This document shows, in pieces, positions 29,173 to 37,134 of a DNA stretch of 64,000 bases. The notes beneath the pieces were generated by a model. That model was not told the origin of the DNA, did no database searches, and saw only the letters and a list, made by a program, of their open reading frames with translations. The stretch covers positions 1-64,000 of the forward strand of contig NZ_JADOUS010000006.1 in NCBI RefSeq assembly GCF_015752045.1, read 5' to 3'. The position numbers were made by a program, and so were the translations under genes. How positions within the stretch are numbered: the first letter of the stretch is position 1; each line of letters starts with the position of its first letter. Origin of the DNA: Arthrobacter_D sp015752045 (GTDB lineage Bacteria > Actinomycetota > Actinomycetes > Actinomycetales > Micrococcaceae).

Positions 29173-29824
29173 CGACCAGCCGCTCCTGCGGATGGGCTTC
29201 CGGCTCATCCTCGAGGGCGAACCCGACCTGGAGATCGTCGGGGAGGCATCCACCGGGGCCGAGGCCGTCCGGCTCGCCGCCGACCTGTCGCCCGACGTCG
29301 TGCTGATGGACGTACGGATGCCGCAGGGGGACGGGATCGAGGCGACACGCCGGATCACCTCCTCCGGGTCCTCGGCGCGCATCATCATCCTGACGACCTT
29401 CGACCTGGACGAGTACGCCTTCGCCGGCCTGCAGGCGGGCGCCTCGGCGTTCCTGCTCAAGGACGTGGCCCCCGAGGGCCTGGTGCAGGCGGTGCGAGTC
29501 GTGGCGAGCGGGGACGCCGTCGTCGCGCCGCGCGTCACGCAGCGGCTCCTGGAGACCTACGTGCGCTCGCTCCCGCCGGTGCAGAGGACGGCGGCCGCAC
29601 CTGACCGTCGCCTGGTCGAGCTGACGCCGCGTGAACGCGAAGTGCTCGAGGCGATCGCCGAAGGCCTGTCCAACGCAGAACTCGCGGCCCGGTTCTTCCT
29701 GTCGGAGGCGACCATCAAGACGCACGTGCGGCGGATCCTGACGAAACTGGATCTGCGGGACCGGGTGCAGGCCGTGGTGTACGCGTACGAGAACGCGATC
29801 GTGGTGCCGGGCCCGGCGCACTGA
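29120..29824 (+). CDS. NarL/LuxR-family response regulator
   Basis: A 234-residue regulator: receiver with acidic residues D18 and D19, phospho-acceptor D64 (VVLMDVRMPQGDG) and switch lysine in FLLKD, then a C-terminal LuxR HTH (LTPREREVLEAIAEGLSNAELAARFF, residues about 165-190, and ATIKTHVRRILTKL). It is the partner of the overlapping kinase and probably controls the ABC genes upstream. Confidence 0.94.
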   Translation: MTTQHSTPATPIRVLLADDQPLLRMGFRLILEGEPDLEIVGEASTGAEAVRLAADLSPDVVLMDVRMPQGDGIEATRRITSSGSSARIIILTTFDLDEYAFAGLQAGASAFLLKDVAPEGLVQAVRVVASGDAVVAPRVTQRLLETYVRSLPPVQRTAAAPDRRLVELTPREREVLEAIAEGLSNAELAARFFLSEATIKTHVRRILTKLDLRDRVQAVVYAYENAIVVPGPAH

Positions 29825-29899
29825 GGGTGACCGCCTCCCGGTCGGGGTCCTGCGCCCCGGGCCGCGCCGGGTGAGGACGGCATCTGGTTGAATCGGGGG

Positions 29900-31183
29900 A
29901 TGAGCCCAGCACCCGCGCACATCCAGGACCTCGGAGCCTATGTCTCGGCGTCGCCGTCGAGCTTCCACGCCGTGGCAGAGGCCGGCCGGCGGCTGTCGGC
30001 CGCAGGATTCCGGCAGCTGCAGGAGCGGGACCCGTGGGAGGGCGCTGCGGGCAGCTTCTTCGTCATCCGGGACGGCGCCCTGATCGCATGGACCGTCCCG
30101 ACGGCGGCCGGTCCGACCACCGGATTCCACATCCTCGGCGCGCACACCGATTCGCCGTCGTTCAAGCTCAAGCCCCGACCCACCATCGGGAAGCACGGCT
30201 GGCTGCAGGCCGGCGTGGAAGTGTACGGCGGACCGCTCCTGAACTCCTGGCTGGACCGCGAGCTCGCTCTCGCCGGCCGCCTCACCCTCCACGACGGCAG
30301 CGAACACCTGGTGTCCACGGGGCCGATCCTGCGCTTCCCGCAGCTCGCGATCCACCTCGACCGCGCCGTCAACGACGGCCTGGCCCTCGACAAGCAGCGC
30401 CACATGAACCCGGTGTGGGGCCTCGGAGAGCCCGCGGGCGCGGACCTCCTCGGACTCCTCGCCGCAGGTGCAGGCGTCGACCCGCGCGAGGTCGGAGGGT
30501 TCGACGTCGTCGTCGCCGATACGCAGGACCCCCGCGTCTTCGGGGCGCAGGGGGAGTTCTTCGCCTCCGGGCGGCTCGACAACCTCTCCTCCGTGCACGC
30601 CGGGCTCACGGCGATCATCGACGCCGCATCGGGCGGACTCGCGGACGGGCCGATCGCCGTCCTCGCGGCGTTCGACCACGAGGAGGTGGGCAGCGGTTCC
30701 CGGTCCGGTGCCAGCGGTCCCTTCCTCGAGGACATGCTCCTGCGGATCTCCCTGGGGCTCGGCGCCGGGACGGAAGAGCGACTCCGGGCCCTCGCGGCGT
30801 CGTTCTGCGTGTCCGCCGACGCCGGCCACGCCGTGCACCCCAACTACGCGGAGCGGCACGACCCGGCCAACCTGCCGATCCTCAACGGTGGTCCGCTGCT
30901 GAAGATCAACGCCAACCAGCGGTACACCACCGATGCCCCCGGTGCGGCGTACTGGGCCGCGCTGTGCCGTGCCGCCGGCGTGCCGTACCAGGAGTTCGTG
31001 TCCAACAACGTGATGCCGTGCGGCTCCACGATCGGACCGCTCACCGCCACCCGGCTCGGGATCCGCACGGTCGACGTCGGGACGCCGCTGCTGTCCATGC
31101 ACTCGGCCCGTGAGCTCTGCGGCGTCGATGATCCCGGGTATCTCGCGCAGGTCAGCGGCGCGTTCTTCCGCGGCGGACAGTAG
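29900..31183 (+). CDS. M18 family aminopeptidase
   Basis: A 427-residue cytosolic metallopeptidase. Metal-binding blocks are GAHTDSPSFKLKP (His at residue 82), DLLGLLAAG, LDNLSSVHAG, FDHEEVGSGS (catalytic Glu) and GTPLLSMHSARE with the C-terminal His. This is the PepC/ApeB-type M18 family, which removes N-terminal acidic or neutral residues using two zinc ions. The ATG at 29900 was chosen with GGGGG upstream. It is followed by the rpsF block on the same strand. Confidence 0.93.
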   Translation: MSPAPAHIQDLGAYVSASPSSFHAVAEAGRRLSAAGFRQLQERDPWEGAAGSFFVIRDGALIAWTVPTAAGPTTGFHILGAHTDSPSFKLKPRPTIGKHGWLQAGVEVYGGPLLNSWLDRELALAGRLTLHDGSEHLVSTGPILRFPQLAIHLDRAVNDGLALDKQRHMNPVWGLGEPAGADLLGLLAAGAGVDPREVGGFDVVVADTQDPRVFGAQGEFFASGRLDNLSSVHAGLTAIIDAASGGLADGPIAVLAAFDHEEVGSGSRSGASGPFLEDMLLRISLGLGAGTEERLRALAASFCVSADAGHAVHPNYAERHDPANLPILNGGPLLKINANQRYTTDAPGAAYWAALCRAAGVPYQEFVSNNVMPCGSTIGPLTATRLGIRTVDVGTPLLSMHSARELCGVDDPGYLAQVSGAFFRGGQ

Positions 31184-31350
31184 GGGTTCTCCCCAGGAGT
31201 TCGCCCCCGCCGGTCCGTCCGGTAGCATTGGGACGTCTGTGCCACGGCCGTTCGTCGGTCAGTACCGAGGACGGCGGCCGGACCAACGCTAAAGAACCTC
31301 CTGTTGCGGAAAGACCGCGACCGCTCAGCCCAGAGGAGGTGGGTTCACAC

Positions 31351-31656
31351 ATGCGTGCATATGAATTGATGGTAATCATCGACCCCGACGTCGAGGAACG
31401 CTCCATCGACCCAACACTCGAGAAGTTCCTGAATGTCGTCCGCAACGGCGGCGGCACCGTGGACAAGGTGGATATCTGGGGACGCCGGCGCCTTGCGTAC
31501 GAGATCCAGAAGAAGACCGAGGGCATCTACGCCGTCGTCAACTTCACCGCGACCCCGGCCGTGGCTTCCGAGCTCGACCGCCAGCTGAGCCTCAACGAGA
31601 CGATCATGCGTACCAAGATCATCCGCCCCGAGGAGCAGAAGGTTTCCGCCGAGTAA
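31351..31656 (+). CDS. rpsF: 30S ribosomal protein S6
   Basis: A 101-residue S6, normal length, beginning MRAYELMVIIDPDVEE and containing GRRRLAYEIQKKTEGIYAV. It binds S18 on the 30S platform. AGGAGG lies about ten bases before the ATG. A 160-bp leader after the pepM18 stop contains a possible -10 element, TAGCAT, near 31222; long leaders here often mediate S6:S18 autoregulation, but I cannot fold it reliably. Confidence 0.97.
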   Translation: MRAYELMVIIDPDVEERSIDPTLEKFLNVVRNGGGTVDKVDIWGRRRLAYEIQKKTEGIYAVVNFTATPAVASELDRQLSLNETIMRTKIIRPEEQKVSAE

Positions 31657-31716
31657 TCTCGGTAGATCCCTCATCCATCCATCCCGCCCCGGCGGGAAGT
31701 GACTCAAGGAGGCACC

Positions 31717-32295
31717 ATGGCAGGCGAAACAGTCATCACGGTGGTCGGCAACCTCACCAATGATCCCGAGCTGCGGTTCACACCGTCGGGGTCGGCGGTA
31801 GCCAACTTCACCATCGCGTCCACTCCTCGCACCTTCGACCGCCAGAGCAACGACTGGAAGGACGGCGAAACGCTGTTCCTCCGGGCGTCGGTGTGGCGTG
31901 AGGCCGCGGAGAACGTCGCTGAGACCCTGACCAAGGGAACCCGCGTGGTTGCCCAGGGCCGACTCAAGTCACGTTCGTACGACACCAAAGAGGGCGAGAA
32001 GCGCACCGTCATGGAGCTGGAGGTGGACGAGATCGGTCCATCCCTGCGCTATGCGTCCGCGAAGGTCACCCGTACCCAGCGCTCCGGCGGCGGGAACAGT
32101 GGGGGCTTCGGTAATTCGAGCAACTCCGGGGGTAACTCCGGCGGTTCGAACTCCGGTTCCGGCTGGGGTGGCGGCCAGCAGGCGCAGCCGGCTCAGCAGC
32201 CGGCGGATGACCCGTGGGGTGCCCCTTCGGGCGCTCCCTCGGGCGGGAACTCGCAGGGCTGGGGCAACGGCCCCGACTCCGAGCCTCCCTTCTAG
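31717..32295 (+). CDS. ssb: Single-stranded DNA-binding protein
   Basis: A 192-residue SSB: OB fold in residues 1-115 (TVVGNLTNDPELRFTPSGSAVANF, start block), a Gly/Ser/Asn/Gln-rich linker, and the acidic C-terminal tip DSEPPF that recruits replication and repair proteins. AAGGAGG lies just upstream of the ATG at 31717. It sits between rpsF and rpsR as in most bacteria. Confidence 0.97.
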   Translation: MAGETVITVVGNLTNDPELRFTPSGSAVANFTIASTPRTFDRQSNDWKDGETLFLRASVWREAAENVAETLTKGTRVVAQGRLKSRSYDTKEGEKRTVMELEVDEIGPSLRYASAKVTRTQRSGGGNSGGFGNSSNSGGNSGGSNSGSGWGGGQQAQPAQQPADDPWGAPSGAPSGGNSQGWGNGPDSEPPF

Positions 32296-32411
32296 GCACC
32301 CTCCAGGCAGCGGTTCCGTACCCGGAGCTCCTGCCGCAGTCACGGAAGTGACTGGCACGTCCCATCCCGCAGAATCGTTCTGCGGGCTCCACCATACAAA
32401 GGAGCACCACG

Positions 32412-32651
32412 ATGGCTAAGGCTGAACTCCGTAAGCCCAAACCAAAGTCCAACCCCTTGAAGGCCGCTGACGTCACCGTCATCGACTACAAGGACGTAGC
32501 CCTGCTGCGTAAGTTCATTTCCGATCGCGGAAAGATCCGTGCCCGTCGCGTCACCGGTGTGACCGTCCAGGAGCAGCGCAAGATCGCTCAGGCAATCAAG
32601 AACGCCCGCGAAGTCGCCCTCCTGCCGTACTCCGGCGCCGGCCGCGGCTAG
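32412..32651 (+). CDS. rpsR: 30S ribosomal protein S18 (cysteine-free form)
   Basis: A 79-residue S18 with DYKDVALLRKFISDRGKIRARRVTG as core (first part shown), and QEQRKIAQAIKNAREVALLPY. It contains no cysteine, so it is the zinc-independent form common in Arthrobacter rather than the CxxC form. It forms a heterodimer with S6 on the ribosome. AGGAGC upstream of the ATG. Confidence 0.97.
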   Translation: MAKAELRKPKPKSNPLKAADVTVIDYKDVALLRKFISDRGKIRARRVTGVTVQEQRKIAQAIKNAREVALLPYSGAGRG

Positions 32652-32666
32652 GGAAAGGGACACACT

Positions 32667-33116
32667 ATGTCGAAGCTCATTCTGACCCAGGAAGTCACCG
32701 GACTCGGTGCCGCAGGTGACGTCGTCGAGGTGAAGAACGGTTACGCACGTAACTACCTTCTGCCCCGCGGCTTCGCCCTGATGTGGAGCAAGGGTGGCGA
32801 GAAGCAGGTCGAGTCGATCAAGGCTGCCCGCTCCGCCCGCGAGCACGCATCGCTCGAGGACGCCCAGCGCCAGGCCGCCGCACTGTCGGCGAAGCCCGTC
32901 ACCCTGACCGTCAAGGCGGGTGGCTCCGGCCGCCTGTTCGGTACGGTCAAGGCCGACGACGTCGCGAAGGCCGTCGAGGCCGCAGGCCTCGGCAAGATCG
33001 ACAAGCGCAAGGTCGAACTCCCGGCCCACATCAAGTCGGTCGGCTCGTACCAGGCCAACGTCCGTCTCCACGAGGACGTAGCAGCAGTCATCGATCTGGA
33101 CGTCGTCGCCAGCTAG
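32667..33116 (+). CDS. rplI: 50S ribosomal protein L9
   Basis: A 149-residue L9 with the N-terminal signature KNGYARNYLLPRGFALMW, the long connecting helix and the C-terminal domain ending RLHEDVAAVIDLDV. It starts 15 bp after rpsR and closes the rpsF-ssb-rpsR-rplI transcription unit; two strong hairpins follow within 90 bp. Confidence 0.97.
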   Translation: MSKLILTQEVTGLGAAGDVVEVKNGYARNYLLPRGFALMWSKGGEKQVESIKAARSAREHASLEDAQRQAAALSAKPVTLTVKAGGSGRLFGTVKADDVAKAVEAAGLGKIDKRKVELPAHIKSVGSYQANVRLHEDVAAVIDLDVVAS

Positions 33117-33125
33117 TTCGAGGTT

Positions 33126-33151
33126 GGACGCCTGGCGCCGGCCAGGCGTCC
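33126..33151 (+). terminator. First hairpin after rplI
   Basis: GGACGCCTGGC, a GCCG loop and GCCAGGCGTCC form a perfect 11-bp stem ten bases after the rplI stop. Confidence 0.6.
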
Positions 33152-33158
33152 TCCGATT

Positions 33159-33202
33159 CAGCAGGGAGCCTCCGCGTAACAGCGGGGGCTCCCTGCTGTT
33201 TG
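33159..33202 (+). terminator. Intrinsic terminator of the rpsF-rplI operon
   Basis: A 17-bp stem (CAGCAGGGAGCCTCCGC with GCGGGGGCTCCCTGCTG, one G-U pair) with a GTAACA loop is followed by TTTG. It is the best terminator-like structure in the window. Confidence 0.8.
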
Positions 33203-33775
33203 ACAGGGCCGTACCGGCCATCCACGGGGCGGCATGCTTCCCGACCCGGTCCCCGGATCCATACCCGGCTGCGACTCCATCCCGTCGATTCGGCGCGGCC
33301 CCGTAGGTGCACTCCGGGGTATATGCCTGCAGTCGGCGCGGATCTCCCCGGACTGGTGCACCCGGCAGGGTCACGGTGCGGGCATATATGCCCTCCTGCA
33401 CCACGAAAAGTACCGGCGGCGGTCTTGTCAACAGTGGTCCTGTGGATGACCGACGTCTCAAAACTAGTTTGAGTCCACAGGCCGGGGATAGCGTACCCGC
33501 AGGTCAGAGCACTGTTTTCGCTCGAACGGATTATTTGTCCACAGGGTTGTCCCCATCCTGTGCACAAGATACGCCGTGTAATCCACAGCTTATTCACACT
33601 TACCCACAGCCCCTGTTGGCACCGCGCTTTGCGGTGTACCGAGAGGGGGCTAGCGTTGCGAAAGATTCCCGAAAGTGAGGGTGTCGGGTGATAGGTCTGT
33701 CCCTGTCGGACCCGCCCTGGGTGTCCGGTTGACGCCCCGGCGCAACCGCTTCGACAGTAGGAGAAAGGCCCTTCA
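33203..33775 (+). promoter_or_regulatory. Long dnaB upstream region with a DnaA-box-like array
   Basis: No gene is evident in this 573-bp stretch. A perfect palindrome GGGCATATATGCCC lies at 33380-33393 and AAACTAGTTT at 33461-33470. From 33441 to 33608 there are eight DnaA-box-like 9-mers: reverse TCATCCACA (33441), GAGTCCACA (33471), TTGTCCACA (33535, perfect), TTGTCCCCA (33547), reverse TTGTGCACA (33559), TAATCCACA (33579), TTATTCACA (33590) and TTACCCACA (33600). Apart from the perfect site and the two-mismatch site at 33471, each has one mismatch. The last six are 10-20 bp apart. The array is 168 bp before the dnaB start. Confidence 0.6.
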
Positions 33776-35152
33776 GTGTCCCTGGCACATGCAGACTCAT
33801 CATCGGACACTCGGAGCCCCGAATTTTCGCGCACTCCGCCGCAGGACCTCGTCGCCGAGCAGTCCGTGCTCGGCGGCATGATGCTGTCCAAGGATGCGAT
33901 CGCCGACTGCGTCGAGGTCCTTCGCGGCCTGGACTTCTACCGGCCCGCCCACGAGAGCATCTACGAGGCCATCATCGACCTCTACGGGCGTGGTGAGCCG
34001 GCCGATGCCGTCACGGTGTCCGACGAGCTGACCAAGCGTGGGGAGATCTCACGCATCGGCGGCCCGGCTTATCTCCACACGCTGATCCAGTCGGTGCCGA
34101 CGGCCGCCAACGCGGGCTTCTATGCCGAGATCGTGAGGGAGCGCGCCGTGCTCCGCAGGCTGGTCGACGCGGGCACCAAGATCGTGCAGCTCGGCTACTC
34201 CAACGACGGCGAGGTGGACGACCTCGTCAATGCCGCGCAGGCCGAGGTGTACGCGGTGGCGGAACGTCGCACGGCCGAGGACTACGTGGCGCTCAAGGAC
34301 ATCATCGAGGGCACGGTCGACGAGATCGAGTCCGCGGGGCACAAGGGTGAGGGCATGACGGGTGTGCCCACCGGATTCTACGAACTCGACGAACTCACCC
34401 AGGGACTCCACGGCGGCCAGATGATCGTCATCGCCGCGCGCCCCGCCATGGGTAAGTCGACCTTCGCCCTGGACTGGGCGCGGTCGGCCGCCATCAAGCA
34501 CAACATGACTACGGTCTTCTTCTCCCTCGAGATGGGCCGCAACGAGATCGCGATGCGCCTCCTCTCCGCCGAGGCCACCATCGGGCTGCAGGATCTGCGC
34601 AAGGGCACGATCAAGGACGAGCAGTGGGGGAAGATCGCCACGACCATGGGGCGCATGAATGATGCCCCACTGTTCATCGATGACAGCCCCAACATGTCGC
34701 TCATGGAGATCAGGGCCAAGTGCAGGCGGCTGAAGCAGCGTCACGGGCTCAAGCTCGTGGTGCTGGACTACCTGCAGCTCATGTCCTCCGGCAAGCGCGT
34801 GGAATCGCGTCAGCAGGAGGTCTCCGAGTTCTCACGAGCACTGAAGCTGCTGGCGAAGGAGCTCAACGTCCCGGTGGTCGCCCTGTCGCAGCTGAACCGT
34901 GGATCCGAGCAGCGGACGGACAAGCGGCCGCAGGTCTCGGACCTGCGCGAGTCCGGATCGATCGAGCAGGACGCCGATATGGTCATCCTGCTGCACCGTG
35001 ATGATGTGTACGACAAGGAGTCGGCGCGTGCGGGCGAGGCCGACGTCATCGTGGCCAAGCACCGTAACGGACCCACCAAGACGCTCGTCGTGGGGTTCCA
35101 GGGTCATTACTCGCGCTTCAACAACATGGCCGCGGACGGCGGGGGCTACTAG
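33776..35152 (+). CDS. dnaB: Replicative DNA helicase
   Basis: A 458-residue DnaB without intein. N-terminal domain residues 20-130 (DLVAEQSVLGGMM), linker helix, then the RecA-like domain with Walker A AARPAMGKST near residue 222, Walker B LVVLDYLQLM, and the arginine-finger-region DLRESGSIEQDADMVI. It unwinds the parental duplex at the fork. The GTG start at 33776 is supported by AGGAG upstream. Its last four bases overlap the convergent marR gene, and its upstream region carries the DnaA-box-like array. Confidence 0.97.
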   Translation: MSLAHADSSSDTRSPEFSRTPPQDLVAEQSVLGGMMLSKDAIADCVEVLRGLDFYRPAHESIYEAIIDLYGRGEPADAVTVSDELTKRGEISRIGGPAYLHTLIQSVPTAANAGFYAEIVRERAVLRRLVDAGTKIVQLGYSNDGEVDDLVNAAQAEVYAVAERRTAEDYVALKDIIEGTVDEIESAGHKGEGMTGVPTGFYELDELTQGLHGGQMIVIAARPAMGKSTFALDWARSAAIKHNMTTVFFSLEMGRNEIAMRLLSAEATIGLQDLRKGTIKDEQWGKIATTMGRMNDAPLFIDDSPNMSLMEIRAKCRRLKQRHGLKLVVLDYLQLMSSGKRVESRQQEVSEFSRALKLLAKELNVPVVALSQLNRGSEQRTDKRPQVSDLRESGSIEQDADMVILLHRDDVYDKESARAGEADVIVAKHRNGPTKTLVVGFQGHYSRFNNMAADGGGY

Positions 35153-35571
35153 TCCTTCTTGGGCCCGAGCTCCAGGATGACCGTCTTGAGTCGGTCGCGC
35201 AGGTCTTCGGAAGCGAGGCCGTCCTCGGCCATCAGCTCGTTCTCGATGTTCTTCGCCCGCTCGAGGGCCTTCAGGCCCGCCGACGTGACTGTGATGCGCT
35301 GGCTGCGCCGGTCGGCCGTGTTACGGAGTCGTGTCACGAGGCCCCGCTTCTCGAGGCGGTCGAGGGTGCGCCCCACGGTCTGCGCCTGAACGTGGACGAG
35401 CTGGGCGAGCCGGACACCGGTGAGGGTGCCTTCGCGCTCGAGCACTCCCAGCGTGGTGAGTCCCGCGTGGGTGATGCCGATGCTCAGGAGCTTCTCGTTC
35501 CAGGAGTGCTCGACAATGCGGGCCGCGGTCGTCAACAGGCGGCTGGTCGACCAATCGTTCAATTCAGGCAC
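35149..35571 (-). CDS. MarR-family transcriptional regulator (paralog B)
   Basis: A 140-residue winged-helix regulator with recognition helix VHVQAQTVGRTLDRLEKRGL and wing DRRSQRITV. It is a close paralog of 14770-15213. Its stop overlaps the dnaB stop by four bases (tail to tail). Its upstream region contains CAGCAGGCTTA at 35655-35665 and AAGTAGAC at 35648-35655, near matches to a palindromic 11-mer in the promoter regions of the stress genes downstream; it is therefore the best candidate for the binding protein (inference). Confidence 0.9.
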   Translation of the reverse strand: MPELNDWSTSRLLTTAARIVEHSWNEKLLSIGITHAGLTTLGVLEREGTLTGVRLAQLVHVQAQTVGRTLDRLEKRGLVTRLRNTADRRSQRITVTSAGLKALERAKNIENELMAEDGLASEDLRDRLKTVILELGPKKD

Positions 35572-35647
35572 GATAGCGTGTCCTTCCCCTCGGTCGTCAG
35601 CGGTGAATCCGCTCGTTCCTGCTACTTACTCCGGATAACAATACCCG

Positions 35648-35666
35648 AAGTAGACAGCAGGCTTAT
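35648..35666 (-). promoter_or_regulatory. Candidate operator upstream of marR paralog B
   Basis: AAGTAGAC followed directly by AGCAGGCTTAT. The second word recurs exactly at 36813-36823 and the first at 39353-39360. It lies about 80 bp upstream of the MarR start, consistent with autoregulation. Confidence 0.45.
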
Positions 35667-35741
35667 GATAATTCCTGCACTGTGGGCAAGATCTGTATGC
35701 GCTCTCCGGACGAGCGGGCGGATCATGGCCCCGAAAACGGC

Positions 35742-35774
35742 AGGAGGGCCCGGGGCGATGCCCCGGGCCCTCCT
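35742..35774 (-). terminator. Terminator of the PRC-barrel/DUF2382 gene
   Basis: A perfect 15-bp stem (AGGAGGGCCCGGGGC and its reverse complement) with a three-base loop lies 14 bp beyond the stop at 35788. Read on the minus strand it is followed by GCCGTTTTC. Confidence 0.75.
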
Positions 35775-35787
35775 CGATCAGCACATG

Positions 35788-36675
35788 CTAGAGGTTGTTG
35801 CCTCGGCGGGTGCCTTCTTCGCCTTCGATTTCGATCTGCTCCTTGCGAACTTCTTCGCTGACCGTCTCGTTGGTGGTGACGGTCTCCTTGTCGAGGCGCA
35901 CGCGCTCGACGGGGACAGCTTCCTTCTCGACGACCGGGCGCTCGGCGTGGAGAGTCACTTCGTGCTCTTCCTCGCTGATGGCCGGTCCGCCGAGTGCGTC
36001 GCCGCGGTTGGCGTCCGTGATGGGCTCGCGCTCCACGCGGACTTCCTCATGGCTGACGGGGACGGTCTTCGTCACGTTCTCGGTGACGACGTACTTGCGC
36101 ATGCGGGCACGGCCCGCTTCGCGCTCTTCCGTTCCGACGTGCAGCTGCTCCTCGGAACGAGTCATCGCATCGTCGGTGGTGGGCCCCGAGGTGTCGTGGC
36201 CCACGGTCTCGCGGTCCGTGTCGGTCACGCCTGCGTGTCCGCGGTCCGTGTCGGTGACGCCCGCGTGGCGGCTCGTGGTGTCGATGTCGACGTCGCGGTC
36301 GTTCTGGCCGGCGTGCCCGGTCGTGGTGCGGGTCGTGTCGGCGTGATTGCCGGTGCCGCCGCCGATCTCGTAGTGGCGGTAGAGGCGATCCTCTTCCTCC
36401 GGGCTGAGATTGCCGTCGGACTCGATGCGCGGGGCATCCTTCACCTGGTGCTTGCTGTAGGGGACCCGGACGTCATGGCCTTCGACGTCGGCGCCCTGGA
36501 GCGGGATGAACGACTCGGAGGTGCCGAACAGGCCCGTCTTCGCCGTGACCCAGCTGGGCTCACCGGTCTGGTCATCGAGGTAGACCTGGCCGATCGAGCC
36601 GATCTTCTCCCCGTCCGAACCGAGTACGTTGCCGCCATTGCCAAGCATGGTGTCGATGTTGTCCTGAGTAATCAT
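35788..36675 (-). CDS. PRC-barrel and DUF2382 domain stress protein
   Basis: A 295-residue soluble protein. Residues 1-90 form a PRC-barrel (GEKIGSIGQVYLDDQTGEPSWVTAK, opening part). A polar, Asp/Thr/His-rich linker contains an imperfect tandem repeat HAGVTDTDR. The C-terminal DUF2382 domain has EEQLHVGTEEREAGRARMRKY and paired VEREPI/VEKEAVPVERV strands. Proteins of this type are stress-induced in actinobacteria and Deinococcus-like bacteria; the function is unknown. The ATG at 36675 is supported by AGAAGGAGAAGG. Two copies of the AAGYA(T/G)(A/G)CTTA motif lie 114-147 bp upstream. Confidence 0.85.
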   Translation of the reverse strand: MITQDNIDTMLGNGGNVLGSDGEKIGSIGQVYLDDQTGEPSWVTAKTGLFGTSESFIPLQGADVEGHDVRVPYSKHQVKDAPRIESDGNLSPEEEDRLYRHYEIGGGTGNHADTTRTTTGHAGQNDRDVDIDTTSRHAGVTDTDRGHAGVTDTDRETVGHDTSGPTTDDAMTRSEEQLHVGTEEREAGRARMRKYVVTENVTKTVPVSHEEVRVEREPITDANRGDALGGPAISEEEHEVTLHAERPVVEKEAVPVERVRLDKETVTTNETVSEEVRKEQIEIEGEEGTRRGNNL

Positions 36676-36787
36676 TTCCTTCTCCTTCTGAGTAATCTCA
36701 CTGTGAGGGGTATGGATTTCTCGGCTGTACGTTCCACCGGGAGGTACCACCGGGAGCAAGAGCCCCCGAGACCACCGGCCTCTAGAG

Positions 36788-36823
36788 TAAGCATACTTAG
36801 TACCTAATGGGAAGCAGGCTTAT
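36788..36823 (-). promoter_or_regulatory. Paired AAGYA(T/G)(A/G)CTTA motif
   Basis: AAGCATACTTA at 36789-36799 and AAGCAGGCTTA at 36812-36822, 23 bp apart. The first is embedded in TAAGCATACTTAGTACCT, the tail of which (ACTTAGTACCT) recurs at 39359-39369. They lie upstream of the PRC-barrel gene. Bases 36824-37082 show no gene; only a GC hairpin near 36861-36893 is visible. Confidence 0.5.
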
Positions 36824-37082
36824 CGTTTTGTCGGGATCCGCCCGTGTCGAGAGCCGGTAGCCCGCCGGTGAGGCCCGGCGGGTTTCACGCATGCGGGGAC
36901 GCGGCAGATCGCCGATCGGTCGGAGAAAGAGCTGCGACGCGTCGCGGAGGCTCCTGCCTGGACACCCGAGGTGCCCGGCGGAGCGGCGTCACCGGTGCAG
37001 TCCGTCCGCCCAGGCCCCGTAGGACGCTCCGGAGTGAGGTGAGGCGTGATGCAGGAAGATCAGGATCCTGATGGAACGACGG

Positions 37083-37113
37083 CGGTGGCCACCGGAAACA
37101 GCCCGGCGGCCAC
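37083..37113 (-). terminator. Terminator of the envelope-stress operon
   Basis: GGTGGCCACCGG and CCGGCGGCCACC pair as a 12-bp stem with one G-U pair and a seven-base loop, 21 bp beyond the stop at 37135 on the minus strand. Confidence 0.6.
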
Positions 37114-37134
37114 CTCAGTCAGCGCGGTGTCGAT

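Noticed and set aside
33441..33608. Interpretation of the DnaA-box array as the chromosomal origin
   Set aside because: dnaA, dnaN, recF, gyrB and rnpA are absent from the window; oriC in actinobacteria lies between dnaA and dnaN.
33088..33891. 267-residue minus-strand open frame over the dnaB upstream region
   Set aside because: Low-complexity, Cys/Arg/Ser-rich, no domain; spans the rplI terminators and the box array.
35392..36807. 471-residue plus-strand open frame over the marR/PRC region
   Set aside because: Shadow of minus-strand genes with strong ribosome sites and domain matches.
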